Shown here: piece by piece, positions 29,160-37,510 of the stretch | Numbering within the stretch: position 1 is the first letter of the stretch | Layout of the letters: each line of letters starts with the position of its first letter | Origin: Methanohalophilus mahii DSM 5219 | GTDB lineage: Archaea > Halobacteriota > Methanosarcinia > Methanosarcinales > Methanosarcinaceae | Length of the DNA stretch: 64,000 nucleotides | Assembly: GCF_000025865.1 (NCBI RefSeq) | Contig: NC_014002.1 | Location: 1,948,425 to 2,012,424 of the forward strand | Direction: 5' to 3' | Notes under the pieces: generated by a model | What the model saw: only the letters and a program-made list of their open reading frames with translations | Database searches by the model: none | Told to the model about the DNA's origin: nothing | Made by a program: the position numbers and the translations under genes

Positions 29160-29367
29160 AGCAAAAAAGATACAAAAAGCCTTGGCCAAAAAGGGTTTTG
29201 AAGAAAGACGTGAGGGCCATCACATAATTTATGTTTATTATCTGGATGGTAAAAAGACCGGTAATCGAACATTCATAAGCCACGGGAGCAAAATGGAATA
29301 TAATAGCAATCTTTTGAGTAAATTGAGTAAACAAGTCAACTACCCCTCCCTGCCGGAAGGGGCTTGA
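29146..29367 (+). pseudogene. HicA-like protein, 3' end interrupted by TnpB element
   Basis: About 73 residues. YKAKKIQKALAKKGFEERRE, then HHIIYVYYLDGKK and TFISHGSKMEYN, fit the dsRBD-like HicA/YcfA fold with the catalytic-type histidine. The start is probably GTG 29146, preceded by GGGGGA, overlapping the upstream gene. The last residues (YPSLPEGA) are encoded by the palindromic end of the TnpB element starting near 29341, so the native C-terminus has been displaced. It may still be functional, since the HicA core is nearly complete. Confidence 0.6.
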
Positions 29368-29480
29368 ATGTCAATTAAGCATTCGTCTGGGTGGCTGACA
29401 AGCACCCCTGAGATTTCAGGATATACCTGTAATCCCGTGTTTTGTGTTCAATATTCATTGCACCGATTAGGTCTGCATTA
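29341..29480 (-). ncRNA. Predicted omega RNA of TnpB (approximate)
   Basis: In this group the guide RNA overlaps the 3' end of tnpB and runs to the element end. Here that is the hairpin at 29343-29362 and about 100 nt upstream of it on the minus strand. The guide would continue below 29341 into the HicA-like gene. This is inference from family knowledge plus the visible hairpin; boundaries are estimates. Confidence 0.4.
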
Positions 29481-30526
29481 TTCGCATAATCACATTTTTC
29501 ACATCTAAAAGACAATCTGTTACGGTTATTCTTAGAGATATGATTGCATCGAATACAAGTTTGAGAAGTATAGGATGGGTCAACATAATGAGTGATTATG
29601 CCTACTTCTTTTGCTTTGTATTCAATGAATGTCTGCAATTGCCGGAAAGCCCAACTACTGTGGTTATGTCTTCTCTTTTTGGAAACTTTGGAAAGAGTGG
29701 AATCACGTATTCCTGTTAAATCTTCCAGACCTATTACCGATATACCTTTTTCAATTGCGAATTTCACAATTTCTTTTGAGATTGTATGGTTTACATCTCG
29801 CATAAGACGTTTCTCTTTACCTGAAATGTATTTCAACATTCGTTTTGCAGATAAAGTTCCCTTCGATTGTAAACGCTTTCGCATTGATTTATATTGGTTG
29901 CGAAGATTCTTAATTTCACCTCCAGCAAAAAAACTACATTTCCTATCGGTAGTGGAAGCAACAGCAAGATAGTTCATACCTACATCTATACCCATAAATG
30001 TAGAAGCATCTGTCAATTCTTTATCAGGAATTTCTTTCCCCACACAAAGATGAAAATAATAATTTCCATCCCTTTGTTTCACAACTTTGGATGCTTGGTA
30101 TTTCCATGAGCCATCAAAATACTGTTTAGCGTAGTCATAATTCAAAATGGAATATGCTTTTCTTCCGTTGATAGTAGTTATTTTGACCGTGTCTTCATCA
30201 ATCACAAAATCCCTTTTGTAAGAAAAGGTCATTGAGGATGGCGAAAATTCTACTTTTTGCCATTTTACCTTTTTCTGTTTTTTTAATGTTTTGTAACACC
30301 CTGCCACCTGTCTTGGAATGTTACAACTCATCTGGGATTTCAATTTTAATGTTTCACGAAGATATGGGTAAACTTCCTGCTGTAATTTCATCGCTGATAT
30401 CGGTTTACCTTTATCAAAAACGATTTCAGAAGCATAGTTCATTCCATCAGAATATTTCTTCATAGTTTCCACTAAATCATTATCAGGATTTGCTATTTTC
30501 AAGATAACTGTTTTAGTGAGAAACAT
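29375..30526 (-). CDS. tnpB: TnpB RNA-guided nuclease
   Basis: 383 residues. The split RuvC nuclease is intact: D181 in GIDVGMNYLAVA, E268 in VIGLEDLTGIR and D352 in NNADLIGAMNIE. A four-Cys zinc ribbon (C324, C327, C342, C345) lies in TCIRCN and FRCEKC. TnpB proteins use an omega RNA from the element's 3' end to cut DNA next to a short transposon-associated motif, which keeps the element at its site. Length is normal for the family. All key residues are present, so activity is plausible. Confidence 0.94.
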   Translation of the reverse strand: MFLTKTVILKIANPDNDLVETMKKYSDGMNYASEIVFDKGKPISAMKLQQEVYPYLRETLKLKSQMSCNIPRQVAGCYKTLKKQKKVKWQKVEFSPSSMTFSYKRDFVIDEDTVKITTINGRKAYSILNYDYAKQYFDGSWKYQASKVVKQRDGNYYFHLCVGKEIPDKELTDASTFMGIDVGMNYLAVASTTDRKCSFFAGGEIKNLRNQYKSMRKRLQSKGTLSAKRMLKYISGKEKRLMRDVNHTISKEIVKFAIEKGISVIGLEDLTGIRDSTLSKVSKKRRHNHSSWAFRQLQTFIEYKAKEVGIITHYVDPSYTSQTCIRCNHISKNNRNRLSFRCEKCDYANNADLIGAMNIEHKTRDYRYILKSQGCLSATQTNA

Positions 30527-30640
30527 ACAATAGTATGTTCACTTACTTATTATAAAAAATTACTTTTGTGAAATATCAGGCACATTCCTCCCCTACCTCA
30601 CGGAAGGGGACTCCTGCTTTATGAGTTGAATATTATTCAA

Positions 30641-30670
30641 ATAAAAAAAGAAGACGGGAAAACCTTCCCC
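30641..30670 (-). terminator. Terminator-like hairpin after lipoprotein gene
   Basis: On the minus strand GGGGAAGGTTTTCCC is followed by a T-rich run (CTTTTTTTATTTG). It overlaps the stop region of the lipoprotein gene. Confidence 0.55.
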
Positions 30671-30671
30671 A

Positions 30672-31226
30672 TCAGTAACCTGTGGCCTGTGCAAAGGCAA
30701 ACAGCAGGTTGGGATCGGAAGTGGTGCCCCTGACCTGGATTACCATGTTATCCGTATTCCAGACATAGGCATAGCGTGGTACGTCCTCCCCGCCTTCGGT
30801 CACATGCCAGATGATGCGTGTGGCGAAGTGGTCATTGAAGGAGTGCTCGGTGAACCTCTCTCCCTGTGCCATTGGATTGAATTCGTTTTTGTAGTCGTTG
30901 ACCAGGGTCCGGGCGGCATCGGTGTCAGCACATTCGATGGCACTGATCTGCACTTCCACATCATCCCCGTTTTTGTAGATACCCTGACTGGCTGCATTGA
31001 TCGTATCCTCACTGCCAACACCGTCCAGCACACTTCCAGAGTCCAGTTCACGTACTCCAATCATCTCAAACCCTGCCGGCACTTCGTCAAGTGACACTGC
31101 ATCTGAAACAGACCCGATTTCAGGATTATCGATTTCTTCACCTGTACCGCCTGTGTCAGTACATCCCGACACTGCAAGCATGATCATTGAAATTGCCAGA
31201 AGCAATGCTACTATTCTCATTTTCAT
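30672..31226 (-). CDS. Predicted secreted lipoprotein
   Basis: 184 residues from ATG 31226, which has AGGGA upstream; a longer frame to 31319 would bury the signal peptide and is rejected. The N-terminus RIVALLLAISMIMLAVSGC is a signal peptide ending in a lipobox-like AVSGC, so Cys is probably lipidated. A Thr/Gly-rich linker (TDTGGTGEE) follows, then a globular domain with a pattern of alternating strands (GFEMIGVRELDSGSVLDGVG, ISAIECADTDAARTLV). No known family is recognised. It lies downstream of the S-layer gene but behind its own promoter gap and a terminator. Confidence 0.7.
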   Translation of the reverse strand: MKMRIVALLLAISMIMLAVSGCTDTGGTGEEIDNPEIGSVSDAVSLDEVPAGFEMIGVRELDSGSVLDGVGSEDTINAASQGIYKNGDDVEVQISAIECADTDAARTLVNDYKNEFNPMAQGERFTEHSFNDHFATRIIWHVTEGGEDVPRYAYVWNTDNMVIQVRGTTSDPNLLFAFAQATGY

Positions 31227-31313
31227 AAAAGATCCCTTTTCCAAAGCGGATGGATTGTAATCAAGATTAATATATTTAAAAGTAATCCGCAGCAAGCAGA
31301 TCAAAAAAGAATA

Positions 31314-31363
31314 AAACACAAACCAAAAAAAGAAAAGAGAAGTAGAAGGGATTAATCCCTTCT
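31314..31363 (-). terminator. Strong terminator of the S-layer gene
   Basis: Perfect 20-bp palindrome AGAAGGGATTAATCCCTTCT at 31344-31363, followed on the minus strand by a T-rich tract (31314-31340). It lies 15 bp past the S-layer stop codon. Confidence 0.75.
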
Positions 31364-31378
31364 ATCATTCAAGTCTGC

Positions 31379-33349
31379 TTAGTTTCTCCTTACGAGGTAG
31401 GCAACTGCCAGAAGTCCGGCGATTGCGAAGACTGCTTCAAAGCCAGGTACTCCAGGTTCTTCGGGCTCTTCAGGCTCGACTGGTTCTTCAGGCTCAACAG
31501 GTTCTTCGGGCTCGACTGGTTCTTCAGGCTCGACTGGTTCCTCAGGCTCGGTTGGCTCAGTCTCGTTGTCCGTAGGTTCTTCGGGCTCGACTGGTTCTTC
31601 AGGCTCGACTGGTTCTTCGGCTTCGATGGTTCTCTCAGTGAAGAGATACCAGAGTGTTGCACCATCGTTTCCTTTGACCTTCAGTTCATCTGTGATATCA
31701 AGAACCTCGTCATCTGGGACATCGAGATCGTCTGCATTCTCCATACGAATTGTGTTGTCAGTAAGACTGATGACTTCAAGTTCACCGAATTCATCTTCTT
31801 CTTCGATTACCATTGCAGTATCGGAAATCTGGAAGACACCTTCGAGGATACAGAGACTGTCAACCTGTCCCTGGAACACTTCATCGATGTGAACCATTAA
31901 GGTAACAACATCTTCCTGGTCTTCAACATCTTGCTCATAGTACCAAGTCTTTTGTGACTGGTTTGAGGAATCGGTGTTGATAACCTTGTCATCTACAAAT
32001 TCACCGTCTTTGGTGAGTTCAAGCCAGACCTTGTTACCATCAACATCGATCTGCTGTGGTGTGATTGCGTAACCTTCCTCAAGTTCGAGGGTTTCACCAG
32101 TTCTCATGGTGTAACTGCTGTCGTCATCCATGAGAATCTTGGAAAGTGTGCCAATATCATCATTTACTACGAAATATTCCTCGGCAAAAAATCCGAGTTT
32201 CATGTATTCATAGTCAGCAGAAGTTGTTGCGTTTGCTGTGAAGCCAAACTCAGTGGTCTGTTCCGGCACTGCTGTTGCATTGTAGATAAGATTGCCTTCA
32301 TTAATTGTTGTTTCACCGGTCTCATTCATGATTGTCAGATTCTCAGATGCATCATTTGCATCAAGATCATACCAGAATCCGGCAAAGGACTGGGCATCCC
32401 ATGTATTATTGTCATCTACGACTTCCCCACGAATTTCATATGTACCAGGCTCTGTGTATTCTACAAACAGATACCAGAGTGTTGCACCATCGTTTCCTTT
32501 GACCTTCAGTTCATCTGTGATATCAAGAACCTCGTCATCTGGGACATCGAGATCGTCTGCATTCTCCATACGAATTGTGTTGTCAGTAAGACTGATGACT
32601 TCAAGTTCACCGAATTCATCTTCTTTTTCGATTACCATTGCAGTATCGGAAATCTGGAAGACACCTTCGAGGATACAGAGACTGTCAACCTGTCCCTGGA
32701 ACACTTCATCGATGTGAACCATTAAGGTAACAACATCTTCCTGGTCTTCAACATCTTGCTCGTAGTACCAAGTCTTTTGTGACTGGTTTGAGGAATCGGT
32801 GTTGATAACCTTGTCTTCTACAAATTCACCGTCTTTGGTGAGTTCAAGCCAGACCTTGTTACCGTCAACATCAATCTGCTGTGGTGTGATTGCGTAACCT
32901 TCCTCAAGTTCGAGGGTTTCACCAGTTCTCATGGTGTAACTGCTGTCGTCATCCATGAGAATCTTGGAAAGTGTGCCAATATCATCATTTACTACGAAAT
33001 ATTCCTCGGCAAAAAGTCCGAGTTTCATGTATTCATAGTCAGCAGAAGTTGTTGCGTTTGCTGTGAAGCCAAACTCAGTGGTCTGTTCCGGCACTGCTGT
33101 TGCATTGTAGATAAGATTGCCTTCATTAATTGTTGTTTCACCGGTCTCATTCATGATTGTCAGATTCTCAGATGAATCACCTTCATCAAGATCATACCAG
33201 AATCCGGCAAAGGATTGGGCATCCCATGTATTATTGTCACCTACGACTTCACCCCTGACCTCAACAGTATGACCTGCTGCGCTTGCCACGCCAGCAAATA
33301 CTGTCAAGACCATAAGGGCAGCCATTAAAGTTGCTAATAGTCTTTTCAT
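31379..33349 (-). CDS. S-layer protein with two tandem domains and PGF-type C-terminus
   Basis: 656 residues. Signal peptide RLLATLMAALMVLTVFAGVA, cleaved after ASA near residue 24. Two almost identical S-layer domains of the Methanosarcina type (DUF1608) cover about residues 30-304 and 305-572; WDAQSFAGFWYDLD and DNTIRMENADDLDVPDDEVL recur in both. A Glu/Pro-rich stalk built on EEPVEPEEP runs to about 630 and is interrupted by TDNETEPTEP. The end is PGFEAVFAIAGLLAVAYLVR plus RN, a PGF-CTERM sorting signal. Many N-x-T/S sites suggest glycosylation. Very acidic, fitting a halophile. A GGAGG site precedes the ATG. Expected to form the cell envelope lattice. Confidence 0.95.
   Translation of the reverse strand: MKRLLATLMAALMVLTVFAGVASAAGHTVEVRGEVVGDNNTWDAQSFAGFWYDLDEGDSSENLTIMNETGETTINEGNLIYNATAVPEQTTEFGFTANATTSADYEYMKLGLFAEEYFVVNDDIGTLSKILMDDDSSYTMRTGETLELEEGYAITPQQIDVDGNKVWLELTKDGEFVEDKVINTDSSNQSQKTWYYEQDVEDQEDVVTLMVHIDEVFQGQVDSLCILEGVFQISDTAMVIEKEDEFGELEVISLTDNTIRMENADDLDVPDDEVLDITDELKVKGNDGATLWYLFVEYTEPGTYEIRGEVVDDNNTWDAQSFAGFWYDLDANDASENLTIMNETGETTINEGNLIYNATAVPEQTTEFGFTANATTSADYEYMKLGFFAEEYFVVNDDIGTLSKILMDDDSSYTMRTGETLELEEGYAITPQQIDVDGNKVWLELTKDGEFVDDKVINTDSSNQSQKTWYYEQDVEDQEDVVTLMVHIDEVFQGQVDSLCILEGVFQISDTAMVIEEEDEFGELEVISLTDNTIRMENADDLDVPDDEVLDITDELKVKGNDGATLWYLFTERTIEAEEPVEPEEPVEPEEPTDNETEPTEPEEPVEPEEPVEPEEPVEPEEPVEPEEPEEPGVPGFEAVFAIAGLLAVAYLVRRN
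31640..33262 (-). repeat. Tandem 825-bp duplication inside S-layer gene
   Basis: Unit 1 spans 33262-32438 and unit 2 spans 32437 to about 31640. The DNA of the two units is nearly identical over most of its length, including synonymous positions. Differences cluster at the unit start (EGDSSE against ANDASE) and in a few single residues (EDK/DDK, EKED/EEED, GLFAE/GFFAE). This is more similarity than selection on protein alone requires. Confidence 0.92.
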
Positions 33350-33966
33350 TAATTTTCCTCCGTTAGTTAATTTGTAGATATATGGTCAAGGTAAAGAGTG
33401 ATTGGTAAACAATAAAACGTACATATGTACGTTAAATCAGCCTTTCATCGGTGGGCATTACGTCCATTGACGAAAGGTAACTCATCACCCTCTTAATCCC
33501 GTCATATTGGTTTGCAACCCTCTAATAAGAAAATTGCTTATTAAATCTTTTGTGGTCTCGGGGATCAAAAAACGCCTTTTTTACTGGTAAATATCGATGT
33601 ATTTAACGGCATATGCCGAACAAATCTTGTCCGAATTAATAAAGGGACCGTTGAAAATACAACTGGTACTTGGCATATTGTCGACTTCAAACTTTATTGG
33701 TCGCAGTTCAACCGGGAATTGCCCTGAAAGGATCTCACCAAAATGGTCGATTTATTCGACAAAATGTATATGTGATTTCCTTGTTTATAGCGGTTTGTAA
33801 CGGCAGTTCTAATTATACGGCACGTACATATAAATAAAACTACATTAATACATTTGGTATATGGAGCATTAATTTCACAACGGCTCAAATTCCAGTAGAA
33901 TGAAAAATTAATATACATAAATTTATGAGGGGTACTACCCGACCTACATTAAGAAGGCGATGCTAA
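33350..33966. other. Long divergent regulatory region, S-layer gene / KaiC-like gene
   Basis: 617 bp with no credible gene; a 67-codon plus-strand frame at 33597 has no protein features. It contains the palindrome at 33416-33433 and several TATA-like elements. One, TTTATATG on the minus strand near 33827, would give the S-layer mRNA a leader of over 400 nt. Another, TAATATACATAAATT near 33908 on the plus strand, suits the KaiC-like gene. Confidence 0.5.
33416..33433. promoter_or_regulatory. Perfect 18-bp palindrome upstream of S-layer gene
   Basis: AACGTACATATGTACGTT is exactly self-complementary and lies 67-84 bp upstream of the S-layer ATG. A related half, ACGTACATAT, recurs at about 33821-33830. 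Candidate operator, or hairpin in the mRNA leader. Confidence 0.5.
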
Positions 33967-34740
33967 ATGTTTGATGGCGCAGAGAATATTTCCACTGAAG
34001 ACGAAGGAAACAGGGTCAAGACCGGCATTCCCGGCTTTGACGAATTGTGCGGGGGAGGCCTTGTACGTGACAGGAGTTATCTGGTATCCGGTACCTCAGG
34101 TGCCGGCAAATCCATATTCTCAACCCAGTACATCTACAACGGGATCACCCAGTACGGGGAAAACGGCATCATCGTGGCCACAGAGGAGCGCCCCGAACAG
34201 ATCCGTGAGAACATGATGCGTTTTGGCTGGGACCTGCAGGCCCTGGAGGAAGAGAACAAACTCGCAATAATCGATGCCTGTTCGACAAAGATCGGAATTC
34301 CTTCCCAGGAAAAATACGTGGACGTGCGCCCCTTCGACATTCGTTCAATGATGGACCAGATCATCTCCACACAGGAAGAGATCGATGCAAAGAGAGCCCT
34401 GATAGACTCCACAACATCCATCAGTTTCTACCTGAACGAAGCCGCCCGGATACGTATCGAATTGCTCAAACTCAGCACCACCCTTGAAATAATCGGCCTG
34501 ACCTCCCTGATGACCTGTGAGATCATCGATGAGAACCAGCCCTCAAGGTTTGGTGTGGAAAACTTCGTCACCGATGGTACATTCTCCCTCTACTACGACA
34601 TGCACGACAACGTCCGCAGCCGCAGTATCGAGATCTACAAGATGCGGGGCTCAGACCACAGTAAAAAGGTCCACCCCTACGAAGTCACAAAAGAAGGTTT
34701 TGTGATCCATCCTCACGAAGAAGTCTACACCCACTTCTAA
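33967..34740 (+). CDS. KaiC-like RecA-superfamily ATPase
   Basis: 257 residues with a single KaiC domain. GIPGFDELCGGGLVRDRSYL leads into Walker A GTSGAGKS (42-49), then FSTQYIYNGITQYGENGII. The catalytic glutamates are in VATEERPEQIREN, and Walker B is around KRALIDSTTSISFYL. Single-domain archaeal KaiC proteins are signalling or archaellum-related ATPases (FlaH-like); the function of this one is unknown. It is divergent from the S-layer gene and convergent with a cation ATPase. No archaellum genes are near. Confidence 0.87.
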   Translation: MFDGAENISTEDEGNRVKTGIPGFDELCGGGLVRDRSYLVSGTSGAGKSIFSTQYIYNGITQYGENGIIVATEERPEQIRENMMRFGWDLQALEEENKLAIIDACSTKIGIPSQEKYVDVRPFDIRSMMDQIISTQEEIDAKRALIDSTTSISFYLNEAARIRIELLKLSTTLEIIGLTSLMTCEIIDENQPSRFGVENFVTDGTFSLYYDMHDNVRSRSIEIYKMRGSDHSKKVHPYEVTKEGFVIHPHEEVYTHF

Positions 34741-34766
34741 ACCCCCTTTCTTCCTTTTATGCAAAT

Positions 34767-37436
34767 TCAGTAACTCTTCCTGAAACCCTTCCTGAACAGC
34801 AAAGCCTTGACAATCTCCACAAAGACCATTGTCACACCTGCAAAACCCAGGGGCAACAGCCAGTCCTGCAAAGCAAGCGGCACAAGGTCAAATATAGCAG
34901 CAAGGAAAGGCACATACATAACCACAAGTGTCAGGAGCAGGGTGCTCAATATCCCCGCAAAGATCAGCCTGTTATTGAAAAAACCCGTCTCCAGCACCGA
35001 CAGGTCCAGGGAGCGAAAAGCAAAGGGTATGAACAGTATCATGCTGACCACCGTGGCAAACGCGATCGTGCGGGCCCGCTCCAGGTCAGCCAGCGGATCT
35101 GCAACCAGAAAGGAAGCAAAACATGCAAGCCCCATAACACCGGCCACCAGGCCCACCAGCACAAGCTTTTTGCCTGCCAGGATTCCTTCACCCACAGGCC
35201 TGGGTTTGCGTTTCATCACTTCCTCCCGGGCAGGATCCAGCCCCAGGGCAATCGAGGGCATGATCTCCCCGAACATATTGATAAACAGGATCTGCAGGGC
35301 AAGCAGGGGTACCAGTTCATAACCCAGCAGGGAAATACCCAGCATGATCAAAATAATCTCATTGAAGTTGCGTGAGACCAGGTAACTTGTAAACTTCTCG
35401 ATATTATCATATATCGTCCTGCCCCTTTTCACAGCTTCCACAATTGTCGCAAAATTATCATCCTGCAGCACCATGTCACTGGACTGGCGGGCCACATCCG
35501 TACCCTTAAGCCCCATAGCAATACCAATATCAGCCTTTTTAAGAGCAGGCGCATCATTAACGCCGTCTCCCGTCATGGCAACCACATGCCCCTCTGCCTG
35601 CAGGGCTTTAACGATCCTCAATTTCTGCTGAGGCATCACCCTGGCATACACATGGACATGTTCTGCAATCTCTGCAAAAGCAGCGTCATCCAGCTCCTCC
35701 AGTTCTTCTCCTGTGATCGCCCCGTCAGCCAGGATCCCATCCGGATCCTCAACACCATCAGGCTGCCTGGAAGGAATCCCCAGCTGCCTTGAGATCGCCA
35801 GGGCAGTCTTTACATTGTCCCCGGTGATCATTACAACCTTGATACCTGCCTCATGACACAGACCGATCGCCTCGGTCACACCTTCCCTTACAGGGTCTGC
35901 CATTGCCATAAGCCCCAGGAAAGTCAGGTTCTTTTCCAGAGATTCCTCATTCCAGTCCTCACCGACATCCTTGCAGGCAATCGCGATAACCCGGTAGGCC
36001 TGGGAAGCAAGCCCTGTATTTTCCTTCAGGATTGCACTTTTCGCATCCGCGTCAAGTTCTGTCTTTCTGCCATTTTTGAAGACATGGTCGCAGCGATCCA
36101 GCACGACCTCCACAGCCCCCTTTGTAAAGGAACGTAAATTCTCCCCCCTCCTGTAGAGCGTGGTCATCATCTTCCTGTCAGAATTGAACATGATCTCATG
36201 TATTCTCTCATAATCCCCTGAGAGGGACTCTTTACTCATACCGGCCTTTGAAGCCGCCGCCAGCAGGGCAAGTTCGGTGGGATCTCCCACAATATCCTCT
36301 TTACTCCCAGGATCCAGGGAAGCATTATTACACAGGGCAGCCCCCCTCAAAAGGACTTGCAGGGTTGAATCCTGCAGGTCGAATTCTTCCCGGGCATGCA
36401 GAAAAACACCCTCAGCTGTGTAACCCGAACCCGTCACTTCAAATGAGCTGTCAGCGGTCCATATCTTTTCAACCGTCATTTCGTTTTTGGTCAGGGTACC
36501 GGTCTTATCCGTACAGATAACCGAAGTCGAGCCCAGCGTCTCAACTGCCAGCATCTTCCTTATAATGGCATTCTTGGCCGCCATGCGCCGCATACCATAA
36601 GCCAGGGTAATCGTCAGGGTCAGGGGTAATCCTTCAGGCACCGCTGCCACGGCCAGGGCCAGGGCAATGATCAGCATCTCCTCAATGGGCGCCCCGGCGG
36701 ATATACCAAGGGCAAGAGCCAGCCCCGATGCAAATAAAGCAACAATTGCCAGTTTCCTGGAAAATGCAGATATCTCCCTTTGCAGCGGTGTGTCCTGTGC
36801 CTGCGGCTGTATAAGGGAAGCGATACCTCCTAATTCCGTATCCATACCGGTAGCTGTCACCCGTGCCCTGCATTTACCCCGGACAATCTGGGTACCGGCA
36901 TAGAGGGGTTCATTCTTATTCTTACTTACAGGAACACTTTCCCCGGTAAGGGCGGATTCATCCACCTTGAGTTGTTGTGTCTCAAAAATACAGGCATCCG
37001 CAGCCACCCTGTCCCCGGCTTCCAGAACCAGGATATCTCCGACAACCACCTCTCTTGTGGGGATCTGGCGCAAGGTGCCACTGCGCAGAACCGTAGTCTT
37101 TGGCCGAACAATCCCCTTGAGAGATTCCATGGCTTTTTCTGCCCGGTATTCCTGCACAAATCCCAGCAGGATAACAAACATGATCAGACCTAAAATTACC
37201 CAGAAATTCACCACTTCATCAATATACAGGGAGATCAGGGCTGCTGCTGCAAGTACCCAGATAATCACATTCTTCAGCTGGGAGAGCAATACCTTCAGGG
37301 GAGTGAACTTCTCTTTCTCTTCCAGCTCATTATACCCCTCTGTCCGAAGTTTTTCAGAAGCCTCTGAATCATCAAGTCCTGCAGAATCAGTTTGGTCTTC
37401 AGGCAATTGCCGACATCTTTCCTCTGAGATTTTCAT
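34767..37436 (-). CDS. P2-type cation-transporting ATPase
   Basis: 889 residues. An N-terminal cation ATPase domain is followed by TM1-2 (about 55-95). The actuator has LTGES (163-167). TM4 carries the ion-binding PEGLP (267-271). The phosphorylation site is DKTGTLT (310-316) and the hinge TGDGVNDAPALKKADIGIAM lies near 610. Several C-terminal helices follow, with an ETGFFNNRLIFAG region as in Ca2+- and Na+/K+-type pumps. PEGLP and overall order indicate the calcium/PMR1-type P2 class. Substrate, Ca2+ or Na+, is not decided by visible residues. It lies in a run of ion-transport genes with the CPA2 antiporter. Confidence 0.93.
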   Translation of the reverse strand: MKISEERCRQLPEDQTDSAGLDDSEASEKLRTEGYNELEEKEKFTPLKVLLSQLKNVIIWVLAAAALISLYIDEVVNFWVILGLIMFVILLGFVQEYRAEKAMESLKGIVRPKTTVLRSGTLRQIPTREVVVGDILVLEAGDRVAADACIFETQQLKVDESALTGESVPVSKNKNEPLYAGTQIVRGKCRARVTATGMDTELGGIASLIQPQAQDTPLQREISAFSRKLAIVALFASGLALALGISAGAPIEEMLIIALALAVAAVPEGLPLTLTITLAYGMRRMAAKNAIIRKMLAVETLGSTSVICTDKTGTLTKNEMTVEKIWTADSSFEVTGSGYTAEGVFLHAREEFDLQDSTLQVLLRGAALCNNASLDPGSKEDIVGDPTELALLAAASKAGMSKESLSGDYERIHEIMFNSDRKMMTTLYRRGENLRSFTKGAVEVVLDRCDHVFKNGRKTELDADAKSAILKENTGLASQAYRVIAIACKDVGEDWNEESLEKNLTFLGLMAMADPVREGVTEAIGLCHEAGIKVVMITGDNVKTALAISRQLGIPSRQPDGVEDPDGILADGAITGEELEELDDAAFAEIAEHVHVYARVMPQQKLRIVKALQAEGHVVAMTGDGVNDAPALKKADIGIAMGLKGTDVARQSSDMVLQDDNFATIVEAVKRGRTIYDNIEKFTSYLVSRNFNEIILIMLGISLLGYELVPLLALQILFINMFGEIMPSIALGLDPAREEVMKRKPRPVGEGILAGKKLVLVGLVAGVMGLACFASFLVADPLADLERARTIAFATVVSMILFIPFAFRSLDLSVLETGFFNNRLIFAGILSTLLLTLVVMYVPFLAAIFDLVPLALQDWLLPLGFAGVTMVFVEIVKALLFRKGFRKSY

Positions 37437-37510
37437 GACACCCGTTCCCCGATTTGTTTTTAGGACATGCTGCTAAATATTTATTGCAGTCACAAACTTC
37501 CAGGCAAAGC

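Larger units (their letters stand above)
29341..30620 (-). mobile_element. IS200/IS605-group (IS1341-like) element with TnpB only
   Basis: Matching subterminal palindromes bound the unit: CCCCTCCCTGCCGGAAGGGG at 29343-29362 and CCCCTACCTCACGGAAGGGG at 30590-30609 (17 of 20 identical, same orientation). TnpB lies between; there is no TnpA, so transposition needs a partner in trans. As in this group, ends are not inverted repeats and no target duplication is expected. Exact ends are uncertain by several bases. The end near 29341 should be the 3' side from which the guide RNA is made, with the guide reading into the HicA-like gene. Confidence 0.8.

Noticed and set aside
31434..31630. DNA repeat array of short GGCTC(A/G)AC(T/A)GGTTCTTC units as a CRISPR or minisatellite feature
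   Set aside because: It encodes the Glu/Pro-rich stalk (EEPVEPEEP) of the S-layer protein and is explained by protein structure.
33597..33800. 67-codon frame in the S-layer/KaiC intergenic region
   Set aside because: No ribosome site, odd composition, and it spans likely promoter DNA.
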